33,678 nt of DNA. Origin: DATCVR01 sp036566745 (lineage in GTDB: Bacteria; Actinomycetota; Actinomycetes; Jiangellales; Jiangellaceae). Shown piece by piece: positions 1 through 7,625 of the stretch. How positions within the stretch are numbered: the stretch's first letter is position 1; each line of letters begins with the position of its first letter. Both the position numbers and the translations under genes were made by a program. Below the pieces are notes generated by a model, which was not told where the DNA came from, did not search any database, and saw only the letters and a program-made list of their open reading frames with translations. Where the stretch lies: contig DATCVR010000197.1 in assembly GCA_036566745.1 (NCBI GenBank), forward strand, positions 1 to 33,678, given 5' to 3'.

Positions 1-112
1 CGCCACGGGCGAGAACAGCCAGTACATCCACGCCTGGGGCTGGATCCCGGCCACCGCAGTGTCCTACGGCGGCGACTACGAGCCGATCCCCGGCGTGCCG
101 TTCTGCTCCTGA
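1..112 (+). CDS. C-terminal fragment of an unknown protein
   Basis: The reading frame enters from outside the window (first full codon at base 2) and ends with TGA at 110-112. Only 36 residues are visible. They are rich in Trp, Tyr and Gly and end in Phe-Cys-Ser. The family cannot be recognised from this piece. It is followed by a GC-rich hairpin and faces the leftward molybdopterin oxidoreductase gene. An aromatic-rich tail with a near-terminal Cys would suit a secreted protein, but that is only a guess. Confidence 0.55.
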   Translation, partial: ATGENSQYIHAWGWIPATAVSYGGDYEPIPGVPFCS

Positions 113-148
113 GTCCGGCAGCGTCGGCACGATGACGAGCCGAGGGGC

Positions 149-163
149 GGGTCGTGACGACCC
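149..163. terminator. Hairpin between convergent genes
   Basis: GGGTCGT and ACGACCC form perfect 7-bp arms around one central base, so a stem of about 6 bp with a 3-nt loop could form. It lies between the stop at 112 and the convergent stop at 206. There is no clear T-run, as is common for actinobacterial intrinsic terminators. It could act in both directions. Confidence 0.45.
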
Positions 164-205
164 GACCGACCCTCCCTACCCGGCCGTCGTCGTGTTGACG
201 CGGGC

Positions 206-1789
206 TCAGCCCACGTCGAACTCGACCCGGTGCCAGCCGGTCGCACCGTCCGGCGCCGGCGGAGCGACGTCGCTGGTCTGCACCTCGCCGTCGGTCGTCG
301 TGGCCCGCACCTCCACCTGGTGGGTTCCCGGTGTGGCGTCGCCGTCCCATCGCCACTGCAGCCAGGTGTCGGTCGAGGGCACCGCGCCCAGGTCGGCCTG
401 CTGCCACGGGCCGTCGTCGAGACGCACCTCGACGGCCGCGATCCCGCGGTGCTGGGCCCACGCCACGCCCGCGACGGTGAACGGCCCCGGCTCGACCTGA
501 TCGCCACGTCGCGGCACGTCGATCCGGGAGGCCACCTTGACCGGCCCGCGCTCGGACCAGCCACGCGTGGTCCAGTACGCCTCGAACGCATCGAAGCGCG
601 TCACCTCGAGGTCGACGACCCACTTGGTGGCGCTGACGTAGCCGTACAGCCCCGGGACGACCATCCGCACCGGGAAGCCGTGTTCGACCGGAAGCGGTGC
701 GCCGTTCATGCCCACGGCGAGCAGGGCGTCGCGCCCGTCGGTGAGCACGTCCAGCGGCGTGCCGGCGTTCCAGCCGTCGTCGGAGGTCGAACGGACCGCG
801 TCGGCGTCCGGTGACGGGCCCGCCAGTGCCAGCACGTCGGCGATGGGCACACCGGTCCACAGCGCGTTGCCGGCCAGTCCCCCGCCGACCTCGTTGGAGA
901 CGCACGTCAGCGTCGCCCAACGATCGACCAGGCCGAGGTCGACGAGGTCGGCGTAGGACAGCGTCACCTCACGCTCGACCATGCCGTGGACCCGGAGCCG
1001 CCAGTCCTCCGCCCGCACGAGCGGCACGGACAGCGCGGTGTCGATCCGGTAGAAGTCCGGGTTGGGAGTGCGCCACGGGTCGGTCGGGGCCACCCCGAGG
1101 TCGGCGCCGGGTGGTGGCGTGGCGTCGGGCAGGTCGACCTGGTCGGCCAGGCCCTCGCGGGAGGCCTCGACGCCGGTACGCCGGGCTCCGAACCAGCGCC
1201 CGAAACCGGCCGAAGCCACCGCGAGCCCGCCCGTGACGGCCGCCCCGACCAGGAACGACCGCCGGTCCGACGCCGAGCCGGCCCGTGCCGCGGCGGTCAC
1301 CGACACCGGCTGGGCGACGTCCTCGGCCTCCGCGGCCACCGCCCGGCGGATCAACGCGTTCAGCGCGACGATGGCGGCGAGCGCACCGACCACGGTCGGC
1401 ACGAGGTCGATCGTGGTGGTGTCCGGGCGGCTCCACACGGCGAGCACCACGACGGCGAGCAGCACCGCCATCACCACCAGCCCGACGCGTCGGCGGGTGG
1501 CCAGCAACACTCCGACCGCCGCGCTGCCGGCCACGAACACGACTGCCATACCCCCGAGCAGGACCGCCTTGTCGGCGGTGCCGAACCACTCGACCGCGAG
1601 GTCCTTGAGCCACGGCGGCACGAGGTCGATGAACGCCTCGCCGACCGCGACGAACGGTGTGGTGGTGCGGCCCATCGCACCGGCGACGAGTTCGGCCACC
1701 CCCAGCCCGAGCGCCAGCGCGACCACACCGGCCAGAGCAGCCCTCCAGCGCAAGGGTCGAGTGTGGCCCACTGTCGATTCGGCACTCAC
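206..1789 (-). CDS. Membrane-anchored molybdopterin-dependent oxidoreductase (sulfite oxidase/MsrP superfamily)
   Basis: The protein has 527 aa. Residues 1-150 hold about four or five hydrophobic segments. Near 174-200 is a Tat-like stretch (SDRRSFLVG followed by a hydrophobic run). The catalytic part follows. Its motif WATLTCVSNEVGG places the conserved molybdenum-ligating Cys at about residue 296, and a C-terminal Mo-cofactor dimerisation-type beta domain begins near 415. The family catalyses oxygen-atom transfer at molybdopterin; the catalytic domain is probably outside the membrane. Substrate and electron partner cannot be deduced. No haem or ferric-reductase partner gene lies beside it. 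The GTG start at 1789 has no strong ribosome site. A 19-codon frame upstream overlaps it by 4 nt. It follows rdgB on the same strand after 89 nt. Confidence 0.85.
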   Translation of the reverse strand: MSAESTVGHTRPLRWRAALAGVVALALGLGVAELVAGAMGRTTTPFVAVGEAFIDLVPPWLKDLAVEWFGTADKAVLLGGMAVVFVAGSAAVGVLLATRRRVGLVVMAVLLAVVVLAVWSRPDTTTIDLVPTVVGALAAIVALNALIRRAVAAEAEDVAQPVSVTAAARAGSASDRRSFLVGAAVTGGLAVASAGFGRWFGARRTGVEASREGLADQVDLPDATPPPGADLGVAPTDPWRTPNPDFYRIDTALSVPLVRAEDWRLRVHGMVEREVTLSYADLVDLGLVDRWATLTCVSNEVGGGLAGNALWTGVPIADVLALAGPSPDADAVRSTSDDGWNAGTPLDVLTDGRDALLAVGMNGAPLPVEHGFPVRMVVPGLYGYVSATKWVVDLEVTRFDAFEAYWTTRGWSERGPVKVASRIDVPRRGDQVEPGPFTVAGVAWAQHRGIAAVEVRLDDGPWQQADLGAVPSTDTWLQWRWDGDATPGTHQVEVRATTTDGEVQTSDVAPPAPDGATGWHRVEFDVG

Positions 1790-1878
1790 CCCTCGATCAT
1801 CGCCCTGGTCCGTCTCGTCGCGTAGCCGCCGACCATGATCGTCATCAATTCGTCAGGTAGACCGGCCCGCGTGGTCGA

Positions 1879-2499
1879 TCAGGCCAGGGCGGCCGCCAGC
1901 GCCGGGGCGATCGCACGGAACGCCCGGCCGCGGTGGCTGATGGCGTTCTTCTCGGCGGGCGAGAGCTCGGCGGTGGTGCGGGTCTCGCCGTCGGGCACGA
2001 ACACCGGGTCGTAGCCGAAGCCGCCGGCACCACGCGGGGCTCGGATGATCCGGCCGCTGACCCGCCCTTCCTCGACCACCTCGCGGCCGTCGGGCGTCAC
2101 GAGCGCGGCTACGCACACGAACGCCGCGCCGCGGTGCTCGTCGGGGACGTCGAAGAGCTGGCCCAGGAGCAACTCGAGGTTGGCAAGGTCGTCGCCGTGT
2201 CGCCCGGACCACCGGCCCGAGAAGACGCCCGGCATGCCGGCCAGGGCGTCGACGCTGATGCCGGAGTCGTCGGCCAGGGCGGGCAGACCGGTGCCAGTGG
2301 CCACGGCATGGGCCTTGAGCAGGGCGTTCTCGGTGAAGGTGAGGCCAGTCTCGACGACGTCGTCGACCCCGGGGAACTCGGCCACGCCCACGAGGTCGAC
2401 CGCCGCGCCGGCCTCGTCCAGGATGTGCCGGATCTCGGGGATCTTGTGGGCGTTGCGGGTGGCCAGCACCACTCGCGGCGGCCCCGCAGCCGGCCTCAC
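1879..2499 (-). CDS. rdgB: Non-canonical purine NTP pyrophosphatase (RdgB/HAM1 family)
   Basis: This 206-aa enzyme hydrolyses ITP, dITP and XTP to monophosphates, keeping deaminated purines out of nucleic acids. Family signatures are visible: VVLATRNAHKIPEI at the N-terminus (substrate loop), LPALADDSG (metal-binding region), PGVFSGRWSG, GFGYDPVF and SHRGRAF. The length matches the family norm of about 200 aa. The chosen GTG at 2499 overlaps the rph stop as GTGA, which implies translational coupling. Later GTG codons just before VLATRN are possible but would leave a gap. The rph-rdgB pairing is conserved in Actinobacteria. Confidence 0.93.
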   Translation of the reverse strand: MRPAAGPPRVVLATRNAHKIPEIRHILDEAGAAVDLVGVAEFPGVDDVVETGLTFTENALLKAHAVATGTGLPALADDSGISVDALAGMPGVFSGRWSGRHGDDLANLELLLGQLFDVPDEHRGAAFVCVAALVTPDGREVVEEGRVSGRIIRAPRGAGGFGYDPVFVPDGETRTTAELSPAEKNAISHRGRAFRAIAPALAAALA

Positions 2500-3218
2500 G
2501 ACGCCAGGGCGGCGCGCTGGATCTCGGTCAGGTCCGCGCAGCCCGCCTCGGCCAGGGCCAGCAGCGCGTCGAGCTCGGAGCGGTCGAACGGCGCCCCTTC
2601 GGCCGTGCCCTGCACCTCGATGAACGCCCCGCTGCCGGTCATCACGACGTTCATGTCGGTCTCGGCGCGGACGTCCTCCTCGTAGGGGAGGTCGAGGCGC
2701 GCCTCGCCGTCGATCACGCCGACCGACACCGCCGCCACCGAGTCGCGCAGGACCGTGCCGGAGGCGAGCAGCCCGCGATCGCGCATCCACTCGACGGCGT
2801 CGTGGAGGGCGACATACGCGCCGGTGATGGCGGCCGTGCGGGTACCGCCGTCGGCCTGGAGGACGTCGCAGTCGATGACGAGGGTGTTCTCCCCGAGCGC
2901 GGCGGTGTCGATGATGCCGCGCAGGGAGCGGCCGACCAGCCGGGAGATCTCGTGGGTGCGGCCACCGATGCGGCCCTTGACCGACTCGCGGTCCGAGCGG
3001 GTGTTGGTGGAGCGGGGCAGCATCGCGTACTCGGCGGTGACCCAGCCCTGGCCAGAGCCCTTGCGCCAGCGCGGCACGCCCTCGGTGACCGACGCGGCAC
3101 ACAGGACGCGGGTCTTGCCGAACTCGACGAGGACCGAACCCTCGGCGTGGTCGAGCCAGCCACGGGTGATGCGGACGGGACGGAGCTGATCGGCACGGCG
3201 GCCGTCGGGACGGGTCAT
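2496..3218 (-). CDS. rph: Ribonuclease PH
   Basis: A 240-aa phosphorolytic 3'-5' exoribonuclease that trims the 3' ends of tRNA precursors. It starts MTRPDGRRADQLRPV and contains the typical GSGQGWVTAEYAMLPRST block, followed by the Arg-rich R-S-x-R-G-I-I-D segment and the phosphate-binding GGTRTAAITGAYVAL. RNase PH normally forms a hexameric ring in the cytosol. The ATG at 3218 overlaps the preceding SGNH-hydrolase stop as ATGA, and its own stop overlaps rdgB by 4 nt, so three consecutive genes are tightly coupled. Confidence 0.95.
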   Translation of the reverse strand: MTRPDGRRADQLRPVRITRGWLDHAEGSVLVEFGKTRVLCAASVTEGVPRWRKGSGQGWVTAEYAMLPRSTNTRSDRESVKGRIGGRTHEISRLVGRSLRGIIDTAALGENTLVIDCDVLQADGGTRTAAITGAYVALHDAVEWMRDRGLLASGTVLRDSVAAVSVGVIDGEARLDLPYEEDVRAETDMNVVMTGSGAFIEVQGTAEGAPFDRSELDALLALAEAGCADLTEIQRAALAS

Positions 3219-4018
3219 GCGGCCGAGGCTATCCGGCCCTTCCGGCGCACGCGCCGGGCCACCTGTCCCCCGACTTCGCGACCGGCCAGCGTCACCGCCC
3301 ACGGCACGAGGTCGCGCGCCCGGCGGCCCACCCAGGGCACCCCCTTGACGATCATCCAGCGCAGGTCGGCGGCGGGCGTGGGCACCACACCGCCGGACGG
3401 CGCGAGCGAGGGTGGCTCGACCACCGGCCAACCCGCACCGGCGAGCATCGCGGCGAAACTGTGGGCCAGCCGCCGGTGTCCCAGCTCGGAGGGATGCAGC
3501 CGATCCACGCTCCAGCTCTCCCGGAGGTACGCCCAGGGCTGTTCGTGCAGGTCCACGCGGAAGCCGCCGTATCGCTGGAACGTCTCGTCGTAGATCGCGT
3601 TGATCTCGGCGATCCGGGTGCCCAGCGGCCGGGCCAGCACCCCGGGAAGGCCGAAGACCCGGCTGTGGTCGTGGAGGCGGACCGTGAGCAGCGTGGCGCC
3701 CGACTCGGCCAGCGCACCCGCCGCCACCAGCACGTGGTCGCGGACGACGGCCGGATCGAAGTCCGAGCGCATGGTGTCGTTGACGCCGACCATCAGCGAC
3801 GCGAGCTGCGGACGCAGCCGCAGCGCGGGCCCGAGCTGAGTGGTGCGGACGTCGGCCGCCCGGGCGCCGCTGACGGCGAGGTTCACGAACGGCGCGTCGT
3901 CGCCGAACGCCGCGGCCAGCAGAGCCGCAAAGCCACGCCACCCGCCGCCGGGCAGCGCGTCGCCCATCCCGTACGTCGTCGAATCGCCCAGAGCCACGAA
4001 ACGCACGCTCACGGACAT
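3215..4018 (-). CDS. SGNH/GDSL-family hydrolase
   Basis: A protein of about 267 aa with all four SGNH blocks: GDSTTYGMG (block I, catalytic Ser about 13), SGARA (block II Gly), GVNDTM (block III, Gly-x-Asn-Asp) and DRLHPSELGH (block V, catalytic Asp and His). The family comprises esterases, lipases and acyl-ester hydrolases. No signal peptide is visible, so a cytoplasmic role on a small ester is likely; the substrate is unknown. GTG at 4021 directly before the ATG at 4018 could also be the start. It overlaps rph by 4 nt. It is not part of the corresponding M. tuberculosis cluster, so it looks like a lineage-specific insertion. Confidence 0.85.
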   Translation of the reverse strand: MSVSVRFVALGDSTTYGMGDALPGGGWRGFAALLAAAFGDDAPFVNLAVSGARAADVRTTQLGPALRLRPQLASLMVGVNDTMRSDFDPAVVRDHVLVAAGALAESGATLLTVRLHDHSRVFGLPGVLARPLGTRIAEINAIYDETFQRYGGFRVDLHEQPWAYLRESWSVDRLHPSELGHRRLAHSFAAMLAGAGWPVVEPPSLAPSGGVVPTPAADLRWMIVKGVPWVGRRARDLVPWAVTLAGREVGGQVARRVRRKGRIASAA

Positions 4019-4159
4019 CACCGTGCCCGGCGGTGATCACCATCCCGACCACCACGACGTGACGCGTGGCCGAACCGATGACGAACTCTGGGCCCGGTCG
4101 CCGCCGGTCGCCGCCGGGCACCGCCGGGACCGGCCCGGAGCGGCCTGGTAGTCGCCCTA

Positions 4160-4182
4160 GCTGCCCGAGTGCGGCAGGCAGC
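4160..4182 (-). terminator. Possible hairpin downstream of the PIG-L gene
   Basis: GCTGCC at 4160-4165 pairs with GGCAGC at 4177-4182, and an alternative stem CTGCC/GGCAG overlaps it. It lies 28 nt beyond the stop of the deacetylase gene, in the 188-nt space before the SGNH gene. There is no T-run. It could be a weak terminator or an incidental structure in GC-rich DNA. Confidence 0.3.
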
Positions 4183-4209
4183 CGCCTGAGCGAGGCCGGG
4201 CGGCCCGGC

Positions 4210-4968
4210 TCAGAACAGCTGCAGCGGGTACAGCTCGAACGAGGTGGCGAACCGGCAGCCCAGCCGCGTCCCCTGCGCGCGCGCGAAGCCCTCGAGGAAC
4301 TCCGCCGGATCGGGATGGTCGGGCCCGAGACCCTCCAGGTAGGCGCGGTGGGCTCGCAGCGACTCGACGCCGAGGTCGAACGTGTCGGTGGTGTCGACGG
4401 CGTGGGCCGCCTCGGGTGAACCCCCGGCGAGGATCGCCCGGACGCCGCTCCAGGGCTCGAGTCCTTCGTCGAGGAGCTCGCGGAACACCCAGCGGTTCCC
4501 GGCGTCGCGGGCGGCGTCGAGCACGGCCCGGCCCGCGGCGATGTGGTCGGCCTGGTTGAGCATCGAGGCGCCGAAGGTCTCGCGGAAGTTCACCGTGACC
4601 ACGATCTCGGGGCGCTGGCGTCGGATCACCCGGGCGATGTCGCGTCGCAGGCCCAGGCCGTACTCGACGACGCCGTCGGGATACCCGAGGAACTCGACCT
4701 CCTCGACGCCGACGACGGCTGCCGACGCCTGCTCCTCGGCCTCGCGCAACGGACCGGCCTGCTCGGGCGGAATGCCATCGATGCCGGCCTCACCGCTGGT
4801 GACCAGGCAGTACGCGATGGACTTGCCCTGAGCCGTCCAGCGGGCGATCGCGGCCGCGCTGCCGTACTCGATGTCGTCGGGATGGGCGACGACGACCAGC
4901 CCGCGGCTCCAGTCCTCGGGCACCGGCTCGAGCGGCGGGGGCGCGGTCTCGGTCTCCTCGACAGTCAT
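4210..4968 (-). CDS. PIG-L (LmbE-like) deacetylase family protein
   Basis: The protein has 252 aa. LmbE-type enzymes are zinc-dependent N-deacetylases acting on N-acetylglucosaminyl compounds; in Actinobacteria they include the mycothiol enzymes MshB and Mca. The zinc/catalytic motif AHPDD lies at about residues 28-32 and the second zinc-site motif NQADH near 126. A roughly 20-residue acidic, Pro-rich leader precedes the fold. Which substrate is used cannot be read from the sequence, and other window genes give no clear mycothiol link. The ATG at 4968 shares one base with the upstream MBL stop (TGATG), so the two are probably translated together. Confidence 0.85.
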   Translation of the reverse strand: MTVEETETAPPPLEPVPEDWSRGLVVVAHPDDIEYGSAAAIARWTAQGKSIAYCLVTSGEAGIDGIPPEQAGPLREAEEQASAAVVGVEEVEFLGYPDGVVEYGLGLRRDIARVIRRQRPEIVVTVNFRETFGASMLNQADHIAAGRAVLDAARDAGNRWVFRELLDEGLEPWSGVRAILAGGSPEAAHAVDTTDTFDLGVESLRAHRAYLEGLGPDHPDPAEFLEGFARAQGTRLGCRFATSFELYPLQLF

Positions 4969-5714
4969 CAGAACTCCCAGGAGCGGTCGGGCACGGCGAG
5001 CTCGACCGGCCCATCGAAGGCGCGTCGAGCTTGCTCGGCGGCGCTCTCGGGGTCGCCCCAGGGTGGCACGTGCGTGACGATCAGCCGGCCCACTCCGGCG
5101 GCCGTGGCGTGCTCTCCGGCTTCGCGGCCGTTGAGGTGGAGGTCGGGCTGGTTGCCCGGCACGTCGGCGAATGCCGCCTCGCACAGCAGGACGTCGGCGC
5201 CGGAGGCGAGCTCGACGAGGGCGGGGGTGGGCCCGGTGTCGCCGGAGTAGACGAGCGCGCTGCCGTCGTGCTCGACCCGGATCGCAAAGGTCGGCACCGG
5301 GTGCGCCACCCTCGCGGTCCGCACGGTGAACGGCCCGATCTCGACGGGCGCGTCGACGTGAGTGCGGAAGTCGAAATAGCCGGACACACCTGGCGCCGGC
5401 TCGACCCCGTACGCCGCCGCCATCCGCGCGCCGGTGCCCTCGGGCCCCCATACCGGCATCCTCCCAGTCGCCCGATCAGGTCCGTACCGGAGCGCGACGT
5501 AGAGGCCGCAGAGGTCCATGCAGTGGTCCGGGTGCAAGTGGCTGAACAGCACGGCGTCGAGCTCGGCCAGCTTGACATGGCGCTGGAGCGGACCGAGCGC
5601 ACCGCTGCCGAGATCAAGCAGGATTTGGGCACCCTCTGCTTCGAGGAGGTAGCACGACGCGGCCGACGACGGTCCGGGCACTGTGCCGGAACACCCGATG
5701 ACAGTGAGCTTCAC
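4968..5714 (-). CDS. MBL-fold metal-dependent hydrolase (Rv1339-like, RNase Z-type fold)
   Basis: A 248-aa metallo-beta-lactamase-fold protein with the dinuclear metal motif HLHPDH (His59, His61, Asp63, His64), further ligands in ARVAHPVP and YSGDTG, and a late histidine in IVTHVPPWGD. Position and start (MKLTVIGCSGTVPG) match the actinobacterial family of M. tuberculosis Rv1339, reported as an atypical cyclic-AMP phosphodiesterase; RNase Z-like activity is the alternative. GTG at 5714 is preceded by a GTGAGG ribosome-binding sequence. A 17-codon frame overlaps the start by 4 nt. The murI gene that usually precedes this gene in mycobacteria is absent here. Confidence 0.85.
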   Translation of the reverse strand: MKLTVIGCSGTVPGPSSAASCYLLEAEGAQILLDLGSGALGPLQRHVKLAELDAVLFSHLHPDHCMDLCGLYVALRYGPDRATGRMPVWGPEGTGARMAAAYGVEPAPGVSGYFDFRTHVDAPVEIGPFTVRTARVAHPVPTFAIRVEHDGSALVYSGDTGPTPALVELASGADVLLCEAAFADVPGNQPDLHLNGREAGEHATAAGVGRLIVTHVPPWGDPESAAEQARRAFDGPVELAVPDRSWEF

Positions 5715-5797
5715 AGCCTCACCGCCGCGCGGGCTTCGGCGGTCATGATCGATATGTCATTCATCGGGTCACGAGCGTACGCGACGCAGGGAGCCGG

Positions 5798-6745
5798 TCA
5801 GGCCCAGAGCTGCCCGTCGAGACGATCCTCGGCGTCGTCGAGGGTGCCCTCGTAGGCGCCGGTCGAGAGATACTTCCAGCCGCCGTCGGCGACGACGAAG
5901 GCGATGTCGGCACGCTCGCCCGCGCGCACCGCCTTGGCGGCCATGCCCAGCGCTGCGTGCAACACGGCCCCGGTCGAGATGCCCGCGAAGATCCCCTCGG
6001 ACTCCAGCAGCTCGCGGGTGCGCCGCACGGCGTCGCGCGGACCCACGGAGTACCGCGTGGTCAGCACCGACGCGTCGTACAGCTCGGGGACGAAGCCCTC
6101 GTCGAGGTTGCGCAGCCCGTACACCAGCTCGCCGTACCTCGGCTCGGCCGCGACGATCTGCACGTCAGGGCGGTGTTCGCGCAGGAAGCGCCCGACGCCC
6201 ATCAGCGTGCCGGTGGTGCCCAGGCCGGCCACGAAGTGGGTGATCTCCGGCAGGTCGGCCAGGAGCTCGGGGCCGGTGGTGGCGTAGTGGGCCTCGGCGT
6301 TGGCCGGGTTGCCGTACTGGTAGAGCATCACCCACGACGGGTTCTCCTCGGCCAGCCCCTTCGCCACCCGGACGGCCTCGTTCGACCCACCCGCCGCGGG
6401 CGAGGCGATGATGCGCGCACCCCACATCCGCAGCAGCTGGCGGCGCTCGTCGGAGGTGTTCTCCGGCATCACGCACACCAGGTGGTAGCCCTTGAGCTTG
6501 GCCGCCATCGCCAGCGAGATGCCGGTGTTTCCGGACGTGGGCTCGAGGATGGTGCAGCCCGGCGTCAGCCGCCCGTCGGCCTCGGCCGCCTCGATCATCC
6601 GCAGCGCCGGACGGTCCTTGACCGAGCCGGTCGGGTTGCGATCCTCGAGCTTCGCCCACAGCCGGACGCGAGGCGAGGGCGAGAGCCGGGGCAGCCCCAC
6701 CAGCGGCGTGCCGCCGACCGAGTCGAGCAGCGAGTCGAAGCGCAT
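5798..6745 (-). CDS. cysM: CysM-type cysteine synthase (O-phosphoserine sulfhydrylase)
   Basis: A 315-aa PLP enzyme of fold type II. The PLP lysine is Lys43 in NPTGSVKDRP. EPTSGNTG is the substrate loop and GLGTTGT binds the phosphate of PLP. Much of the sequence, including PENTSDERRQLL, YQYGNPANAEAHY and the C-terminal STGAYEGTLDDAEDRLDGQLWA-type end, matches from memory M. tuberculosis CysM. That enzyme joins O-phosphoserine to sulfur delivered by CysO thiocarboxylate and makes a CysO-Cys adduct. The Arg in TTRYSVG corresponds to the phosphoserine-binding region. It lies 3 nt downstream of cysO; mec is upstream of cysO on the same strand. Confidence 0.95.
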   Translation of the reverse strand: MRFDSLLDSVGGTPLVGLPRLSPSPRVRLWAKLEDRNPTGSVKDRPALRMIEAAEADGRLTPGCTILEPTSGNTGISLAMAAKLKGYHLVCVMPENTSDERRQLLRMWGARIIASPAAGGSNEAVRVAKGLAEENPSWVMLYQYGNPANAEAHYATTGPELLADLPEITHFVAGLGTTGTLMGVGRFLREHRPDVQIVAAEPRYGELVYGLRNLDEGFVPELYDASVLTTRYSVGPRDAVRRTRELLESEGIFAGISTGAVLHAALGMAAKAVRAGERADIAFVVADGGWKYLSTGAYEGTLDDAEDRLDGQLWA

Positions 6746-6748
6746 CGG

Positions 6749-7054
6749 TCAGCGCGGCGGGGTGGACGATCCGCCGGCCGCTCCCCCGGCGACGGCCGGC
6801 AGCACCGTGACGGAGTCGCCGTCGGCCACCGGCGTCTTCAGGCCGTCGAGGAAGCGGACGTCCTCGTCGTTGAGGTACACGTTGACGAAGCGGCGCAGCC
6901 CGCCGTCGTCGCCGACCAGCCGGTCCCGGAGACCGGGGTGGCGGGCCTCGAGGTCCTCGATGAGTTCCGCGAGCGTCCCGCCGGCACCCTCGATCGCCTT
7001 GGCTCCGTCGGTGTACGGACGGAGGATGGTGGGGATTCGGACCTCGACGGCCAT
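6749..7054 (-). CDS. cysO: CysO sulfur-carrier protein (MoaD/ThiS family) with C-terminal tail
   Basis: A 101-aa ubiquitin-like sulfur carrier. It resembles mycobacterial CysO throughout (VRIPTILRPYT, RFVNVYLNDEDVRFLDGL, ADGDSVTVLPAVAGG). In the known system the terminal Gly-Gly is thiocarboxylated, CysM attaches the cysteine precursor, and Mec releases cysteine. Here the Gly-Gly (residues 90-91) is not terminal: ten residues, AAGGSSTPPR, follow before the TGA. Sulfur loading would need this tail removed. The ATG at 7054 has a good AGGAG at 7061-7065 with about 7 nt spacing. The gene lies between mec and cysM. Confidence 0.92.
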   Translation of the reverse strand: MAVEVRIPTILRPYTDGAKAIEGAGGTLAELIEDLEARHPGLRDRLVGDDGGLRRFVNVYLNDEDVRFLDGLKTPVADGDSVTVLPAVAGGAAGGSSTPPR

Positions 7055-7116
7055 CGACGTGCTCCTGGTACGCGGGGTTGAGTGGTCACCTCAGGCAACT
7101 GTGGCGATGCGGCCCA

Positions 7117-7530
7117 TCATTCCCCATCGACGACCTCGACCTCCTCCTCGCTCACCTCGCCGTCCACGATCCGGAACGAGCGGAATTCGACGGTGTCCTC
7201 GTCGCGCGTGGAGACGAGCACGTAGTGGGCGCCCGGCTCGGAGGCGTAGGAGATGTCGGTGCGGGACGGGTAGGCCTCGGTGGCGGTGTGCGAGTGGTAG
7301 ACCACCACGGGCTCCTCGTCGCGCTCGTCCATGTCGCGATACAGGCGCAGCAGGTCCATCGAGTCGAACTCGTAGAACGTGGGCGAACGGGCGGCGTTGA
7401 GCATCGGGATGAAGCGCGTTGGCTGGTCCGTACCACTCGGACCCGCGACCACGCCACACGCCTCGTCCGGGTGGTCGCGGCGGGCGTGCTCGACGATGGC
7501 GTCGACGATGGAACGGCGGATGATCAGCAC
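7117..7530 (-). CDS. mec: Mec, JAMM/Mov34 (M67) metalloprotease for CysO-cysteine
   Basis: A 137-aa zinc peptidase. The complete JAMM motif is present: Glu23 in DEACGVV and H-S-H-x7-S-x2-D (His79, His81, Ser89, Asp92). The mycobacterial homologue Mec cuts the amide between the CysO C-terminus and newly made cysteine. Related JAMM proteins remove C-terminal extensions from sulfur carriers, which matters here because CysO has such a tail. GTG at 7530 is the start; no strong ribosome site is seen. The C-terminus is acidic. A structured 175-nt gap separates it from DUF2017 upstream. Confidence 0.92.
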   Translation of the reverse strand: MLIIRRSIVDAIVEHARRDHPDEACGVVAGPSGTDQPTRFIPMLNAARSPTFYEFDSMDLLRLYRDMDERDEEPVVVYHSHTATEAYPSRTDISYASEPGAHYVLVSTRDEDTVEFRSFRIVDGEVSEEEVEVVDGE

Positions 7531-7575
7531 GTCGCAAGCCTACGTGGACGGGCTGGGTGTGCCTGGAGGACGTGG

Positions 7576-7625
7576 CGCACCACGAGGCCCTTCGGGCGCA
7601 TCACCGGGCCTGCATGGGTGGTGCG
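7576..7625 (-). promoter_or_regulatory. Stem-loop between DUF2017 and mec
   Basis: CGCACCAC (7576-7583) and GTGGTGCG (7618-7625) are perfect 8-bp arms. The 34-nt loop contains a second small hairpin, GCCC-TTC-GGGC (7587-7597). On the minus strand it follows the clpS-DUF2017 pair and precedes mec-cysO-cysM. It could terminate the former or form part of the leader of the latter. It resembles no riboswitch known to me. No convincing promoter was recognised in the rest of this 175-nt gap. Confidence 0.4.

Noticed and set aside
986..1825. Rightward frame opposite the molybdopterin oxidoreductase
   Set aside because: Shadow composition rich in Arg, Gly and His with no family match.
1879..3102. A 407-codon frame that would fuse sequence under rph to rdgB
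   Set aside because: Its first half is an out-of-frame reading of rph; the real rdgB starts at the GTGA overlap at 2499.
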